Source of the DNA: Monarcha castaneiventris obscurior
Taxonomy: Eukaryota; Chordata; Aves; Passeriformes; Monarchidae
DNA length: 64,000 bases
Direction of reading: 5' to 3'
Assembly: GCA_026261815.1 (NCBI GenBank)
Contig: JAMPIT010000510.1
Location: 19,006,001-19,070,000 of the forward strand
The position numbers and the translations under genes are program-made. The notes under the pieces were generated by a model, which saw only the letters and a program-made list of their open reading frames with translations, made no database searches and had not been told where the DNA came from. This document shows positions 25,192 to 40,100 of the stretch, piece after piece (position 1 is the stretch's first letter; each line of letters begins with the position of its first letter).

Positions 25192-28100
25192 CTAAGATTG
25201 AAGAAAAAAGCAAAAGCACCAGTACTTAATGATCAATAATAATTTTAAAAAGAGAAAGTATCACTGCTCAATGGCCTCTATAACAGAGCAATGTGGCACT
25301 GACAAAATATGCAAGACAGTAACAAAGGGGTTTTTACATCATTCTATTGAATCGATTGACAAGGCATTAGTTTAAATCTTCAACTCACACTGGAATCATC
25401 ATGCTCGGAATGAAGTACACTGATACTAAATATGCCCTATTTCTCAGGACATGAAATGGCCACCATCTATGAAGTCAAGCAATAAACATTGTGGTTGGTA
25501 TGGAATCTTTATATTATATTAAATATGCAGTTTTGGCTCAATAATGACAAAATTATTTTAAACAATATTGTCTTCCTCCTCTAGTGATAGTTGTCAGCAC
25601 TGCCACTGTGATTGTAGGTTCCTAATAAGGCCACAAGCAGCCAAAATACATGGAGTTTTATGATAGGTGAAGGTTCCAAACACGGGATACATTGTGGTGC
25701 CAGAAAACTGTGTTGTTATTCTTTATCAGGCTATATCAAACCAGATAGAATTACAACACAGCTACAAGATGCAGCTGCTGTCCTAATGCATCACGTGTTC
25801 TTCATTTTCTCTGGCAGGTCAGTGGCACATAAATGCATCTTTACATAAAAAATTCCCACAACTACATTTTGCCATTGGAGTTTTTGCAAAGAAAAATGCA
25901 TGGAAGGTAAACATTTGTGTTTTACATCTAAGAAAAAAAATCTAAAGAAGAAAATTGAGTGATTTGGATAACAAATAATTGATTTGATGCCTAAGCTGGT
26001 AACTGATTCAATACTGCATGCTTCACCTACTTATGGTGGTATTTATGAATTCTTCATGCAGTTCTGTATACATCACAGTCATAAAATTAGGCAACAGAAT
26101 TTGATGTTATGAAATCTGAATATGTGGTGTTGGTGTTATGGGTTTTTTTCATTCTGATATTTAAATGACAGAGTGCTTATTTTTAAAAATTCCACTGGAG
26201 AAATCAAGAGGGAACCTATATCCTTCACAACTTTCGAAAAATGCTTTGAAGTACATTTAGGTTTCAAGAAGCTGAAGAATTTATTTTGGATAAAGACAGC
26301 TTTTACACATCTGAGACCAAAGATTTTTGCTGTTTGAAAATCAATCAGCTTATTATGAAGCTATAGACAAAATTCTGGTGTTTTGATAATTCTAAAATAA
26401 TGATATCTACTCTAATAACTATATTTTTTTTTTTTGCCAAAAGTTGTATTTGGTGTTCTAGAAAAGCCAAATATATTGCTTTAGCCCAGATTCTATATTT
26501 AAGACCACAATTCTGGCTGCTTCTCAACATGGGAAGGTTCCTGCTCTCTTTAAGAGTCTCATCATGTCAAAAACCTCTGGCACAGGTTGCACAACCTGTA
26601 TGTATCTACCTCAGCAAGTAGGCAGCAGGAAACCAGTGAGCAAACACATCATAGACTTTCCAAGAATGACGATATCTCCGCTTCTCTTTCCTAGTCTATA
26701 TCTCAGTACAATTTTAGACTCACATAGTTCAAGGAACATCACACATCATAATATTTCAGTCAAGTCCTTAAAAAGTTAGTTTCTGGTTGACAGAAAATCC
26801 AAAATTGGTTTTCTCCTTTTTAAAATATTTTTTGCACAATAGGGGAATTTGTAGAACAAGGACATTTAATTTTTACACAGTGGTTTTCCCCCATGTGTTA
26901 ATTCTGTTTGAGAGATGTTAAATTAGTATTTGTTATAAGCAACAGTAAAGATGAATTAGAAGTCAAGTGCAATTTTCTGTGTGGAAAATCAAACTCCTAT
27001 GATTTCACTTGCAAAGTGATTCAGTATCAAATGCACACTATTAAGGATTAGAAGGAAGTTCTTTGGGGTTTTTTTGAATAAGGGCCATTCTCACAAATTT
27101 GGAAAACGAATTCTTTTCTGACTCTCCTTTGATTAGGTCGGTTTGTTGTTTTGGTTTTTTAGCACTTCTTCAAGCACATATTATTCAATAACTGTTGATT
27201 TTATAATATGCATGACTTGTTTTCTTTCTATACTGAAAGGAGTAAGCAATGATAAACAAAACAGGAGAGTAAACAGATATGATTTTTTTACATGGACAAG
27301 GAATTAAAATATTGAATAGTGTGTTCTCAGTCTTCCCACTTCTCTAAATAGTAAACATAATAAGAAAGGTAATCTTAACATAGGAAAAGATGATAATTTA
27401 AATAAGTAACTCCCTACTTCCACTGACAGCTACTTTGATCTACATGGTAATTTACTAATTCTCAAGTCGCTTATTATCTTATTCTCAGCTCTTATTCAGA
27501 CACACAGGTCTTCCCAGTTTTTCAAATAGATCAACACCTGAAAAACATCAAATGCTACACTCATTTAAATGTTGATTTTTTAAAAAGTTGTGCACTGTTT
27601 GGGAAAAAAATCTTTAGTGCTTCTTGTTCATACCATGGAAAGATTTGCTTTACTTGGCTGACAAGGAAGAAAATCTCTATAGGCCTCAACGCATCATGGT
27701 TTTCACTGTGGCACTACAGTTAGCTTGTTAAATATTGTGGAAGACAGAAGCAAAATTCAAATCTACTCCAGCCCTTTTCTCCCAAACTAAAATGAAAATT
27801 ATATTTTGTGAACTCTCTTTCCCATGTGCTAGCATAGAGCAATTTATCATATTTATACCATTCTTCAGAATCCATCACAAACCCAATTATTTTCATATTT
27901 TATATCTTCACTAATGAGATATTTCAGAATAGTAAATACTGAATCAATAGAAAAATTAGGTAAGTTGAGCAGGCAGATTTATTGAAAAATTTTACAGTTA
28001 GTTCTCCATTACCTGAAGAAAAAGGTATTGTGTCATAGGTTTTTTCTTTTAGAGGACACATGACAACTATTCAAAGCATGTGGCTCCTAATTCTATTTGT

Positions 28101-31100
28101 TTTTCAAAATCCTCACCTCTGACTGCATTTTTAATAAAATGTAGTTATAGGTTAGCTGAAATATCATATAAACTAGCAAAGGATTGTAGTAATCCATGGT
28201 ATGAGAATGTTCTTATTTGATCAGTCTTGTTCTTCTGGGAACCAAGGTAGAGCACCAGCATCATCTTGGTTAGTGTTATTACATATTGATCAAATTTGAA
28301 TATTTACTACTGTTTTAAGTGTATACTTAGAAAATGAAATACATTTTTAATACTAAAAAATAGCTCTCTGACCTGATGAAAAAGTGGACTGTGTGTTATA
28401 GGGATTCCTAAGCCACTGAAACACATCCCAAGGACCATATCATCAGGTGCATCCATGCTGTAACACCGGCATTTGCTAGCAAGTAGCTTCTGAACAGCAG
28501 TTCTGCTGAAAACCATCCTGGATTTAAAAAAAACCACATTAAATATATAAAAAACTACTAAAGATGTCAAATAATTGTAATTAATAAATATTGCTAAATT
28601 ATTTAAAACTGCAAGACCAAATGTAGCCCTCCAATACAACACATTTGAAATTCAAAATTTGAGGGGTCAGAACTGACAAATAGTGCCAGAGGCATTTTCT
28701 GAAAGATAATTACTTTTTACACTGAAAATTAATTACACCAATTATACCCATTCTTGTTATTCCAACAATAACTTAGCTACCCACCATTTCTACTACAGAT
28801 GATAATTCCTCCCAAATTTGCCCAGGACTCAAAAGGGATATTCTCCTCAATCTTGCTCAAACGTAAGGGACAAGAGTTGGGGACTCGTGACCAGCATGTG
28901 TCACTACACAGAAGGTGTGAGGTGAATTGCACACATTTGGGGAAAACATCATTGTTTGTGTTGAAACTGATCTGTGTTGGAATTTAGAACATTTGCACTC
29001 AAAACAGGAACTAATGTAGATCTCAGCAGGAGATTAAATAAATTACCCTCCTCCACCAGTGATATAACTGTATCCTCCTGTTCCCAAGCCATAGCCATAA
29101 CGCTCTCCAAGGAACACTGGTTCATTTGGGTCATAGCAGCTGAGCAATTTTCGGAGCCTGAAAATACTATAATATGAAAAGCCATTAATAAAAAAATCTT
29201 GTAAACATTCATTTTGTAACAGACATTGCTACCTGAACAGCATTCTATTAAACAGCACAATGATGACAGGAGAAATTCAGAAATTCTACCCAAAAAAACT
29301 CCCCCAGAGGTACAAACTGCTAAACAGAAATTTATGATGGATTATTTACTATGAGATATGACTGCTGAATTTGGTCAAATGATGAACCAATTAGCTTAAA
29401 ACATCTTTTGAAGTAGGCAGTTTGTCAGTAAAACTGCATCTCATCTCAGAGAAAACATGAAATGATACTTTCCAAGCAATGTTAAGATCTTTGCAAATTA
29501 TCTGTGAACATTTACAAAACTGAAAACTAAAAAGGGTAGGTTTAGTTATATGAATATTGAATTATCCACAGTTACATCCTACTTCTTCTGTCACATGATT
29601 TAATGTAAAGGAACCACTGTTCCTAACCATGTGATCCTGCTCATTGATCACTGTGCCTTTTTTTTTGCTTATATTAGTGTCAGATTTTATGAGAATGGGA
29701 TCTAATTTTCCAACAAAGGCAAGTTCCAGAACACTATTATGGGTAGCTTGGACAACTGACCTGAGCTTATGAGACCTTTCTTCTGACACACTTCTGTGAG
29801 AAATACATCTTAGAAAGGGTATTAGCAAATAACTAAACCCTCCCAGCTCAAACACACCTGCACTGAGGAATCACAAAATGTGGTGTATTCAGACTATATG
29901 ATTACATGATAACACTGATATGCACAGTTTTAACTGAGTAACAAGATTGTTTTTAATATCCATCAAAAGAATACTGATGGAAAGTGACAATTTTTTTCTT
30001 GAAGTAATATAAAGCTACATAACTAATAAAATAGCTGTATCACTTAAATAAAGAAGAATAGGTGAATATTGCTAAATCTCTTATTGACATAAACAGTGGC
30101 AACTCCTGAAGTAATGCATATATACCTTATCAGTGTGTCATCATCCACTACAACTAACCAAGGGGTTCTGGGAGGAGTATGATTCAAAAACCTTTCCAAA
30201 ATGGCAAAAGTTTTCCCACAGTGACCTAAGAAAAAGAGAAATTAACAGAATATACACTTAAATAAAATAGGAATTAAATTAAAAACAAGCTTTATTCCAG
30301 CTATCTGTCAAGCTGTTGGACAATACTGGACAAATTGCTACTCTTAATTTACAGAGCTGTAAAAATGAGAAGACTATGATAGAAGCATGTTCTGCAAAAT
30401 ACTCCAAGATACTGTCATAGCATTTCACGACGCATCAGGCAGATCCATTGCTTTTATAGAAATATTTAAATCTATATTAATCTGCTGTACTCATCACTGG
30501 CAGCTCAGGTCCTGATCACTGCCTCTAAGGAAAGGTCTTAACATTTATCACAAGATTATAATGAAGTTCAGAGCTATTACCCTTTGCTAGGAGTGGAGAA
30601 GTGAAACACCCTTGTTCAGAATAAGCAGGACATGAGAAACAAGAAGTTTCAGACTTCTACCGTATCTTCTTTACATCTTGGACAAACCTCATTTCAGTCA
30701 GTCTTTATTCATCACAGTTGATTATCTAATGTAATTATTGCTTTCATTATTGCATGAAATCCCTGCCTATCCTCTCTCTGCCTCTAACAGACAAAAAAAG
30801 GGGCAGAAATAACCCAGAGGTGAGAACAACTGACCTAGTGGGCCAGATAAGGCTAACAGGCCACTGCCTGGACACCTGTAATTCAGAAGGTAATACATAT
30901 AGGCTATTAGCCTAAGAACAATATATGAAATGAAAGAAAAAATCAAAACTAGTAATCTCAAGAAAGCCATCATATCCATAGCTTTTTTCCTATTCAAACA
31001 CAAAGTAAATTAATTTAAATGCCCACTATTTGCTATAAAAAGATGTTTCAATCTTAACATTTATTTTTTGTGCTTAAATCAAGGCATGCTATGCACAAGC

Positions 31101-34100
31101 ATATAATATCTGAATACCATATGGCAAGTAGTTTATGCTCAGTAACCAGTTGGCACTGCCTGAGGTTTTTTGAAATAAATTTATGACTTCTTCACTATTG
31201 ATGATCTTACACAAAACTGTCAATAACTGTAGAGTTATTACTCTTACCCCAAGTAATAACACCAATTTTTTTTTCCTCTTGAAGTATATCAGTATACCAT
31301 GCTTTCATAATCTCAGTATTTAGGTTTCTGCTAAAAAGAACATGTCAACTACACAGGGGGACTCTGCATGTATTTTCCATCCATTTCCTGTGCCAAGAGC
31401 ATTCTTTTAGTTTAGGTTGCACATATGTGCTAGAGAAATACAGAATTTCTAAATTACATACTTGACATGAAAGACACAAATCATCCATAAAACTTCACTT
31501 TTTTCAGTCAGTCATTTGTGCAAAACTGACACCAGTCAACAGCTCACCTCTGTCAGTGTTAGGTACGCCTAAATCTATAGTAGGAATGGAGATGTCTGCA
31601 TAATCACTGTAGTATTCAATAAGGGCAGCTTCTCTTTCCCAAGTCTGCTTTACAACTGGTACTGCAAAACAATGATTGACATTCAAACATAAGTAACTTG
31701 ATTAAAATACATACTTGATCCAAATATTCATGTTAACCACTTTTTGTTAGCCACATTCCTTCACATGGTAATAAAAATGCTGCTTCAAATACAGCAGCAT
31801 AATTTTAAATGTTCATTCTATTTTTTTTCCTATAATATTTAGAGAGAAAAAAATTTACATTTTTATGAAAGTCAGTCAGGACAGCTTTATTTAAATAATA
31901 AAAAAAAATAATTTTAATATGAGTATAGTTTTATAATACTATTATTCATAATAGTAATTGAAAACTGTGATATTTACATTTTGACTAACCAAAGCATGGA
32001 ATTCACTACTTTTACACTTGCTGTGGTAGGATGCATAGCACACATCAGCACGAACATTATCAGATATCAGTCCTTCTCCCAGTACTGAAATGCCACATTT
32101 TAATCCAACTGTAAAGTGTATAACATATTCTGAACCAGAAACAGACCAAATGTACCTTTCGGAACACTACAGTTGTGTTACACACATCCTATCTGACAGC
32201 AACATCACATTAATGCTCAAAAGCACCTGTCTCTGGAGACACACTCACAGGGCATTTTATAACCCTTCCTGTTACAAATGTATAAATATTTATTGTTTCA
32301 TTTAAAAATAAAAAGTATTTGTATAGTTTATAAATATCATACAATCAATTTTGATCCCATGGAGGTTCTATTCAAAGGATTTCTTAACGCTTCTCTAAAG
32401 AAGCAATCTTTTTCTCACTAGTTTGCCATTTCACATCAACATTTAAAATTGATCACACAAAATTCTAATAATGATATTATGAGTGTTTAAGTTACATCCA
32501 GAAGATAATATATGGGTAACACAAAAAAAAGTCCAGCCATCTGCAAGGTGTTTAGAAGAAATCCATCAGATTGAAATAAGGATCTCTCTTCCATCTTAAA
32601 AATGGAAGATGAGCAAGTACTCTGAAACACTGCATTCTGCTGTTAGTTTCTCTTTTTTATGTTCTCTGACTCCATCCAGGAGGTCTCACTGGTAGCAGGT
32701 AGTGCTTTAAATGGAGGAAATATTTATGTAACTTCCCTTTGCTGCTATTCTGATGCTTGCGAACAACTCATTTTAGCCTCTTGCTGGAATCATCCATCAC
32801 CTCATTTGAAGCTTGTTGCCTACCTAGTTGCTCACTTCCCTCTACTCTGAGGACACAGGATTTATCATTCCTGATTGACCAAGAGTCAGTTTGATAACAG
32901 CTACCTTTTAGCTCATTTTAGTGTCAAGACAGAGTAATAACAACTCAGTGCACTAACAGAATGGTTCTAATATTTGGAAAAAAACCCCCACTTTTTTAGC
33001 ATTTTGAAATGGTCCATACTGCTTTTAAAAGTTCTTAAAGAAATGTAAAAGTGTTTTCATTTCTTTCCTTAAAAAATCCAAAGGGAATTATGTACCAAAA
33101 AAAAAAGCATAGGCAGGAAATAATTTTCTTATTTTGTGGAAATGTTCTACTTAAAAATGTTTCTCAGAAGAACAAAACCAAAAGGTTTCAGAAAACAAGG
33201 CACCAGACCAGAAGCATCTCAGATTCATAAGAGCATCCACTCTTCCCCTGGCAGAAGAGATGCACCTGTATAGGTTGTTTTACCTTTCTCCAAACAAGGA
33301 CCTGAAACTCAGCAGGGTTCTTTAACACACAGAAATATTTGCTATTACAGACTGAGCCTTTTTATTTCTTTGGTGGAATCTCCCCTCCTTCTATACATGA
33401 AGAAAAGTTCACTGAAGCAAGGACTTGAGTCGCACCTCAGTTAAAAGATCTAGCAAGGGGGCTTCAGCTAAAGTGTCTTTCCCTTGCTTGTCTTGATGGC
33501 AATGTCACCATGCAGACTAATGTCTACTGTAAACTGAATCCCACAATACTTTGTAATTTCTAGCAAATTGTTTCTTCCAAAAAAACTACCGGAAACTTTG
33601 GGCTAGATGATGATGCACATATTTATCAATATGTATTAATACTTGTGATCACACCAAGGTTTTAATACCACTAGAGATATTTAAAGGTCAGCTCTAAGCT
33701 GTTAACGACATTTTATTTCTGCTGTTCCTAGAACCCTGACGCATATTTGCAGCCTTAAAAGTTTCTTTTATAACTACAGATGGTAGGTGTAAGAAGTAGA
33801 GCTGTAGCTGAAGTAAATTCTGAGGTAAAATTTACCTGCTTTTAAAAGCATATCAATTTCCAAGCCTTAATGCTGCATTAATGTAGTTTTTGGCATACAA
33901 TAAAGAATGACTTACCAGGTAAAAAGAGCTCTCTGAAGCTGGCATCCATTAATCTTTCAAAATCTGGAGTAAGATTATCCTCTATTGCATAACACTGGAA
34001 GCTGTGAGGAAAGTTCAAGAATTTTCCTCAGTCTTCAACAGGTGTTTCTTGAAGGATGTTTATGCTGTCTTTTTGAGGCCTCATGTCACTTTCTGACTTT

Positions 34101-37100
34101 CTAGGTGGGTTTTTGTTTTATTTTTTTAAATTTTGATGTTAAAAAATTAACATGGATCCAGGAAGGAGAACTCTTCAGTGAACTCCAGTTACAGGACAGT
34201 CAATTTTGTTTTGTCAAAAGCTACTTTTATTGCTGTTTTTAGCATGGTGACTACCACATCTCATGTAACCCTACAATTTTCAGATGAATTTTCAGATGGA
34301 AGATGCCACCGTGTTTCACACACTCTTGGTCTGGGCTGCTGGTTGGACAAAGTACTACATATGACCAGATTTCTAGATGGCACAAATTTTCCCATTCCAA
34401 GCATTGTAAAAAACACATGCATGTGGAACAACTAGAAGCAATATGACAGCATAAGCTGCTCAGTCTTTTACAGGAGAGGAGGGCAGGACAAAAGGAAGGA
34501 GATGAGGGACCTTCCAGCTTGCTCAAATTTCTAAATCAGCCATCAAAGAGCTACACAACTGCCACTGCTAGCACAAAGAAGAGAAGCGAAGCAATTATCT
34601 GGGGGAAACTCACTGAAGGATATTAATAGCTGCTGTATTAATTCATACTGCAACAGTTCCAATTTACAACAATATAAGCTAACTTTATGCATATTTAAAT
34701 GCAGGTATTCAATTCCAAGTTTTTTGCCAACAGTGACTAATGATGAAACAATTTTTTATCTTGAATGTTTCACAGCACTCCTGAGGACTCTGAACAGCAA
34801 AAAAGATTCCACCTGAAGGATAAGCTGTTTATAATTCCAAAACTTTCCTGTTTACCAGACGATTCTGCAAACGTTTAGTCCCAAGAGCTACAGAGACAGC
34901 ATATATCAGCTTGCTTTTTAAATATTCATTTTATGAACTTTATTGCATAGAACTACTACCTTGACCAGCCAACAACTTACTTCTGTCACCATGAAATTTT
35001 CGACATGTTTTTACAGCAACAAAAACATCTTCCTTATTCACTGGCTCTCCCTATATGAACAGAACAAAAATTAATCCTTTAAGTGCAGGCTGAGCCTGTC
35101 GTATGTTATAGGATATGTATGTGCATACAGATAATAAAGCAGGAAATATCTTTCCATTGTATAGCCTATCAAGCAGAATAGTGTTCTAATGATATAGAAA
35201 TGTACTTCCTTGTGTCTCTTGAAAAAAAAAAGGTATTGGTTGTTTAAAACTCCTGAAATAACATTATTGGAAATTTTTTTCCATTGATGCAGTACTCTAA
35301 CATGAAACTAAAACACATATCATTAGGGAAAGACCATGAGTAGAAGAACTTGTTGAACTAAGAATGATTCATCTGAAATAGGATGTTTTCTTAAATTCTT
35401 TGAAAATTAGTCACTGTGAAAACATGAGTTGTCTCACACTTGGAAAAAACAGCTTAAATGCTACACACTAGAAATCTTTGAATTTCCTCAACTGTAATAA
35501 ACCATTTGACCACTTTGATTTCTTACCCTTTTTGGCACCAAGAATTTTGCTCTCCTGGAAACATGGAACACTTTTGACCACTAGCTACACTTAACACATA
35601 ATATAATAAATGTATTCTCCTAGAGGTGGAAGAGATGGGTTGTATTTTAAGGCACCAAATACTACATTACATTTTATCTTTAGCCTCAACAGGTTTTAGA
35701 TTCCCATCTGTGGGGAAAAAAAAAAAAAAGATCATCTATACTTCAGTATCTCACTGTGTAAGGAGTGTAAGGATAAATAATTTATAGATCATGTGCCAAC
35801 CAAAGATTGTGGTAGAAAGACTCATTAAAGCATATGCAATATTAGTTGCCAGGAAATTTCCTGTGCCATGGAAGCCTGAAAGTATATCCAAAATACATCC
35901 TAGATAAATGCCAGAACAAACTATTTTGTTGAGGTTTTTTTTAGCTTACTGAAAAATATTTTCTCAAGTTTTAAGATTTTTGAACTCAAGTATTATGCAT
36001 TTTAGTAAGAGTTTTACTTCTACTAAGCGAATGGTATTTAAATATTGTACTTACACAAAGTGGCAGAAAATTACTGAATGTTGTTGCACAGTGATCAGCC
36101 TTATACGAGGTCACATCATCTGTGCAGAATTCAGGCACTGGAGTAAGATGTGGTCCTTCCCCTTTCTGCCAAATGTACAGGGCAATCTACCAAAATTGGA
36201 AACATTTATATCAGTAAGTAAACTAGATAAAAATTTTCAGGGCATAAAAAGAAACCACATTACAGGATAAACTTAAGAGGAAAAGTGAGGAACATGGAAT
36301 GGTGTAGCAGATTTGTCCCTCAGTTGATTAAATAATTCCTCCATCCAAATTCTGCCTGTGGCACCATGCTCAGAGCCAGGTATTGGTTGCTGGCTCTTCC
36401 TGTTTCTTTCCTCATCATTCCCTGTGACTGAAAGGACACAGAAGAGTACTTATGCTCCTGGGTCCTTTAACCAATTGACCCTGTATTAGTTCGGAATTCA
36501 GCTATTCAGAATTAATGTCTATCACACGAACCAACAAAGAAGCAATGCTCCTAGACCACAAAGAATACTTGACAATTGAAACTGATCATGAATTATTTAC
36601 AAAAATTCACTAAAATTTCCCACTGAAAATGTAATTTCCCACTGAAAATGTAATCTTCAATAGAAAGCCTTAGAATGGTGTGAAGCTATTTCATTTCAGA
36701 AGTGAGGTTAGAGTGCCATTTTGGGTTGTAGCACAGGATGACACAGGGTTACTAAAACAATGGGAAGAGATTTACAATAGAAAGACAAAAATAGTCTTAA
36801 TCCTCATTCAAATCCAATGTTAGATGTACAAAAATTCCATTACTCAATTCCAGCTTTGAACAGGCATCAGGGAATTTGGTGTATATTGTACAGTTACAAA
36901 AAGTCTAAGCAACAACCTACAAATGAGCAGCAGCATGACAAAAAGTATTTTACCACATCTGCAAGATATGGAAGTGATATAAATGTTATGGATATAAGAA
37001 ACAGGGACTTGGAAATTAATAGGGTAACACAAACAAAAAAGAAATAATAAAAAGGATGCAAAGCACAACAAAATATCAAAGACTGCAGCCATATGTTATT

Positions 37101-40100
37101 AGGACTCTGTCAAACTAAAATATTCCTTATAAACTTAAACATTACACACAATCATTAAAAACAACAGATTATATTCTTTGATTTGTTGTCAATCTTGATT
37201 CACACAAGAAGAGCACAGATATAAAAATGATTTAAGATGGAGAAGATGGTGATTTATTAAATAAATTGGAGGGAATAGAACTGTCTCTAGGGAGACGTGA
37301 GACTGCACAGAAAGAATAACTACAGAGCTGAAGTAGGTTATCAATGGCAATAAATTTGAAATGAAATATATGCAAAGACCTGCTAACAGAATAATAAGTG
37401 GATGGAAGTCATTTTGTTGGTTGAGTGATCAATTGTTTTTTATTAAGCAATCTGTGGCACATAAAAGGAATGTCTCTTAATGATCTGTTTTTATGACATT
37501 ATGTTTAGAGACTTTGTTCATGCTGAGGTAGACTGGAATACTGGGAATGTATGAATGATTTTATCTTTAAAAAAAATTTTTAAAAATGACATTGTGAATC
37601 CCAAGGTCTTGAATTGGGAAAATTTAACAAGAGGAAAAAACCAGCTTCTTGTCTTGTTTCTCACAGCAAAATGAAAGCTGAGAGGGATCCAATTGTTTTT
37701 GAGAAATACATCAGTCAAAGAGGGGAAACTACGTAAAATAATGGTTTTGCACAAAACCAGATTAATTTAAATATGCTACAAATCTATAAATACACTATAG
37801 ATTTATGTTGTAAATGAGGTTTATGACCATTACAAGATCTGAAAAAGCAGCAGTAGTTGTATGTCAAGTTGGGTTTTTTCTGGACCAGAACAACAGTTTA
37901 TAGATGACTTTCAGGAGCATCAAAATAATTAAAACTACTTCAGCGTCACATATAATTTCAGGCCAAAGTCTTAATCTTGTTCTTCCTTCCTTCTTGTTCT
38001 TCTTCCTTATTCTTATTCTTAATCTTAATCATATTCTTATTTCAGGCCAGAAGCTTATTCCAGATTCATCCCCCTTTTCCACCCCTGGTCCAGAAGTTCA
38101 CTTTGGTGACAGTACAAAACCCTGGACGGCACAAACATTTTAAATGCAGAAAAATTTAAAAAGCTTCCAAAAATTATACTCAGATACTCTTTCAAAGCCT
38201 CCTTCTCATGTTCCTTTAGGTCAGTTCACTTCTCTCTGAAATACCTTCTGCCTACCTTTCGAAACAGTTGCATACCAGAGACAAAAAATAGTCTTTCCTG
38301 ACTTCCATGCTGCAAGTTGCAGCACTGATTGTTCACCTACAAAGGTAGGTCCTCAGAGTATTTGCTGCAAACCCCATCATATTTAGGTGTGAGAGTCTGA
38401 TTCAGAAAGTGAATGAGGCTGCCTAGCATTGAGATACTACTCATTTCAACTTATGCTTCATGAATCTGGAAGTCTCTCTTCTTCCTTACAGAGCAATCCT
38501 CAGAAGATGTCTTAATGTTTAGAACCATGTATGCATTCATTTATGAATGCAAGCTTATTAATGAATTTTTCTATGCTTAAAATACAGTTTTAAAGTATTA
38601 CAATATTCTAAAGGAAGGAAATCTAACATGCCACTGCAGTCAAACTTTTCAGCAATGTTTAAGAATAATCTCCTAAATCCATTATGATTTAAAAGCATTC
38701 AAATTTATAACTTTGTGACCATTTTTTCTTTCATCACACCACTGCTTACCTCATGCTTTAAATCTATTGTAAAGTCTGACTTGAGTGGTTCACTCTTCAA
38801 CTTCTTTGCAAGCCTATACAATTAGAGATGAAGAAATTTAATCAAACATATTAAAAAAATCAATCACTAGTGCACGCAGGAAACATTATTGACCATCTTA
38901 TAAGGAGAAAAATAATAAACACCAACCCAAAAGCAACTTATATTTATCATATAAATCTTTTTTTTTTTTTTAATCTGAGCAGGGTCATGATGTTAACATT
39001 AATTTTCAGCACACACATTTTGATACATTCTTCCTGCCCAACAAGAAAGTTCTCATCTGGAGTAGATGGAGAGTTTGGCATAATATTTTCAACAGATTAA
39101 AAAGCAGCAGTGCATCTGAAGCTCAGTATTGATCAGGATCTCAAACTGCAGACAATATTCTCTTTTTGTGTATTGCAAAGCACAGTATTTAGGGACTTTC
39201 AGTTTATGAGAACATCAATCTTTGCTACAGTAAGATGCATCTGAAATCTATGAACTTTTCAAATCTCATTTGAAAGCATCTAAACGTCTAATCTGAATTA
39301 AATATCTATCTTACAGCTTGAGAAACACTTCTAGAGGGCAATACAATCACTCTAAAACCCAAGAATAAAACCAATGTCTGGGGGAGAATACATCTTTAAA
39401 ATTACAAGATGGTATTGAACTAGTTGAACAACCAGTACTGGACAAGTATTAGCTAGTTGATGTAGGCAGAGTGAAGCAAAATAAATCACATGCACAGCAA
39501 TGATACAGAAATGTATTTCTGCACTTGTGTCTACTAGTGAAATCTGAAGTGTTTCTAATAATTATGCTTGGAATGTGTAGAATAATGGAGAATAAACAGG
39601 AAGAGATTAAAAATTCAATTCTTACTTGTTAACAAGTGGAATGCTAAGTGCCCAACCAGCAGCAAAATCTGGAAATTTAAAGACTGTAGGATTTTCAGCA
39701 AAGGCATAATGGTGAATTATTGTAGATTCTTCATCATATAATGCTTTACCTAAAAACCACTCCTGTAAAGGAATATAGGAAACAATTTTGTTCATCTACA
39801 GCATCCTTTTAGTGAAGATGACGACTGCATTCATGCTGAATAAAGCAAACCTGAAAACAAAAACAAGGGAAGCATATTGTTCACAATAAATAATCTGGAC
39901 AAAAATTGTACCTGGTAAGAAATGAAAATAAAGATAGTTCTCTGAAATCTAATACAGGCTGCATTTTCGAACTCCAGAATATGCCCTGAATTCCACTTGT
40001 TCAAAGAACGCCGAATCCCAGAGTCATGGAATGGCTCAGGCCAGAAGAGGCCTCCTCAGATTATCTACTCCAATTCCCCTGCTCAAGCAGGAGAACCCAA

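Larger units (their letters stand above)
36187..38749 (-). other. B3GLCT: B3GLCT intron 8
   Basis: 2563 bases holding the 19-bp tandem repeat and the pyrimidine tract; otherwise unique. Confidence 0.9.
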
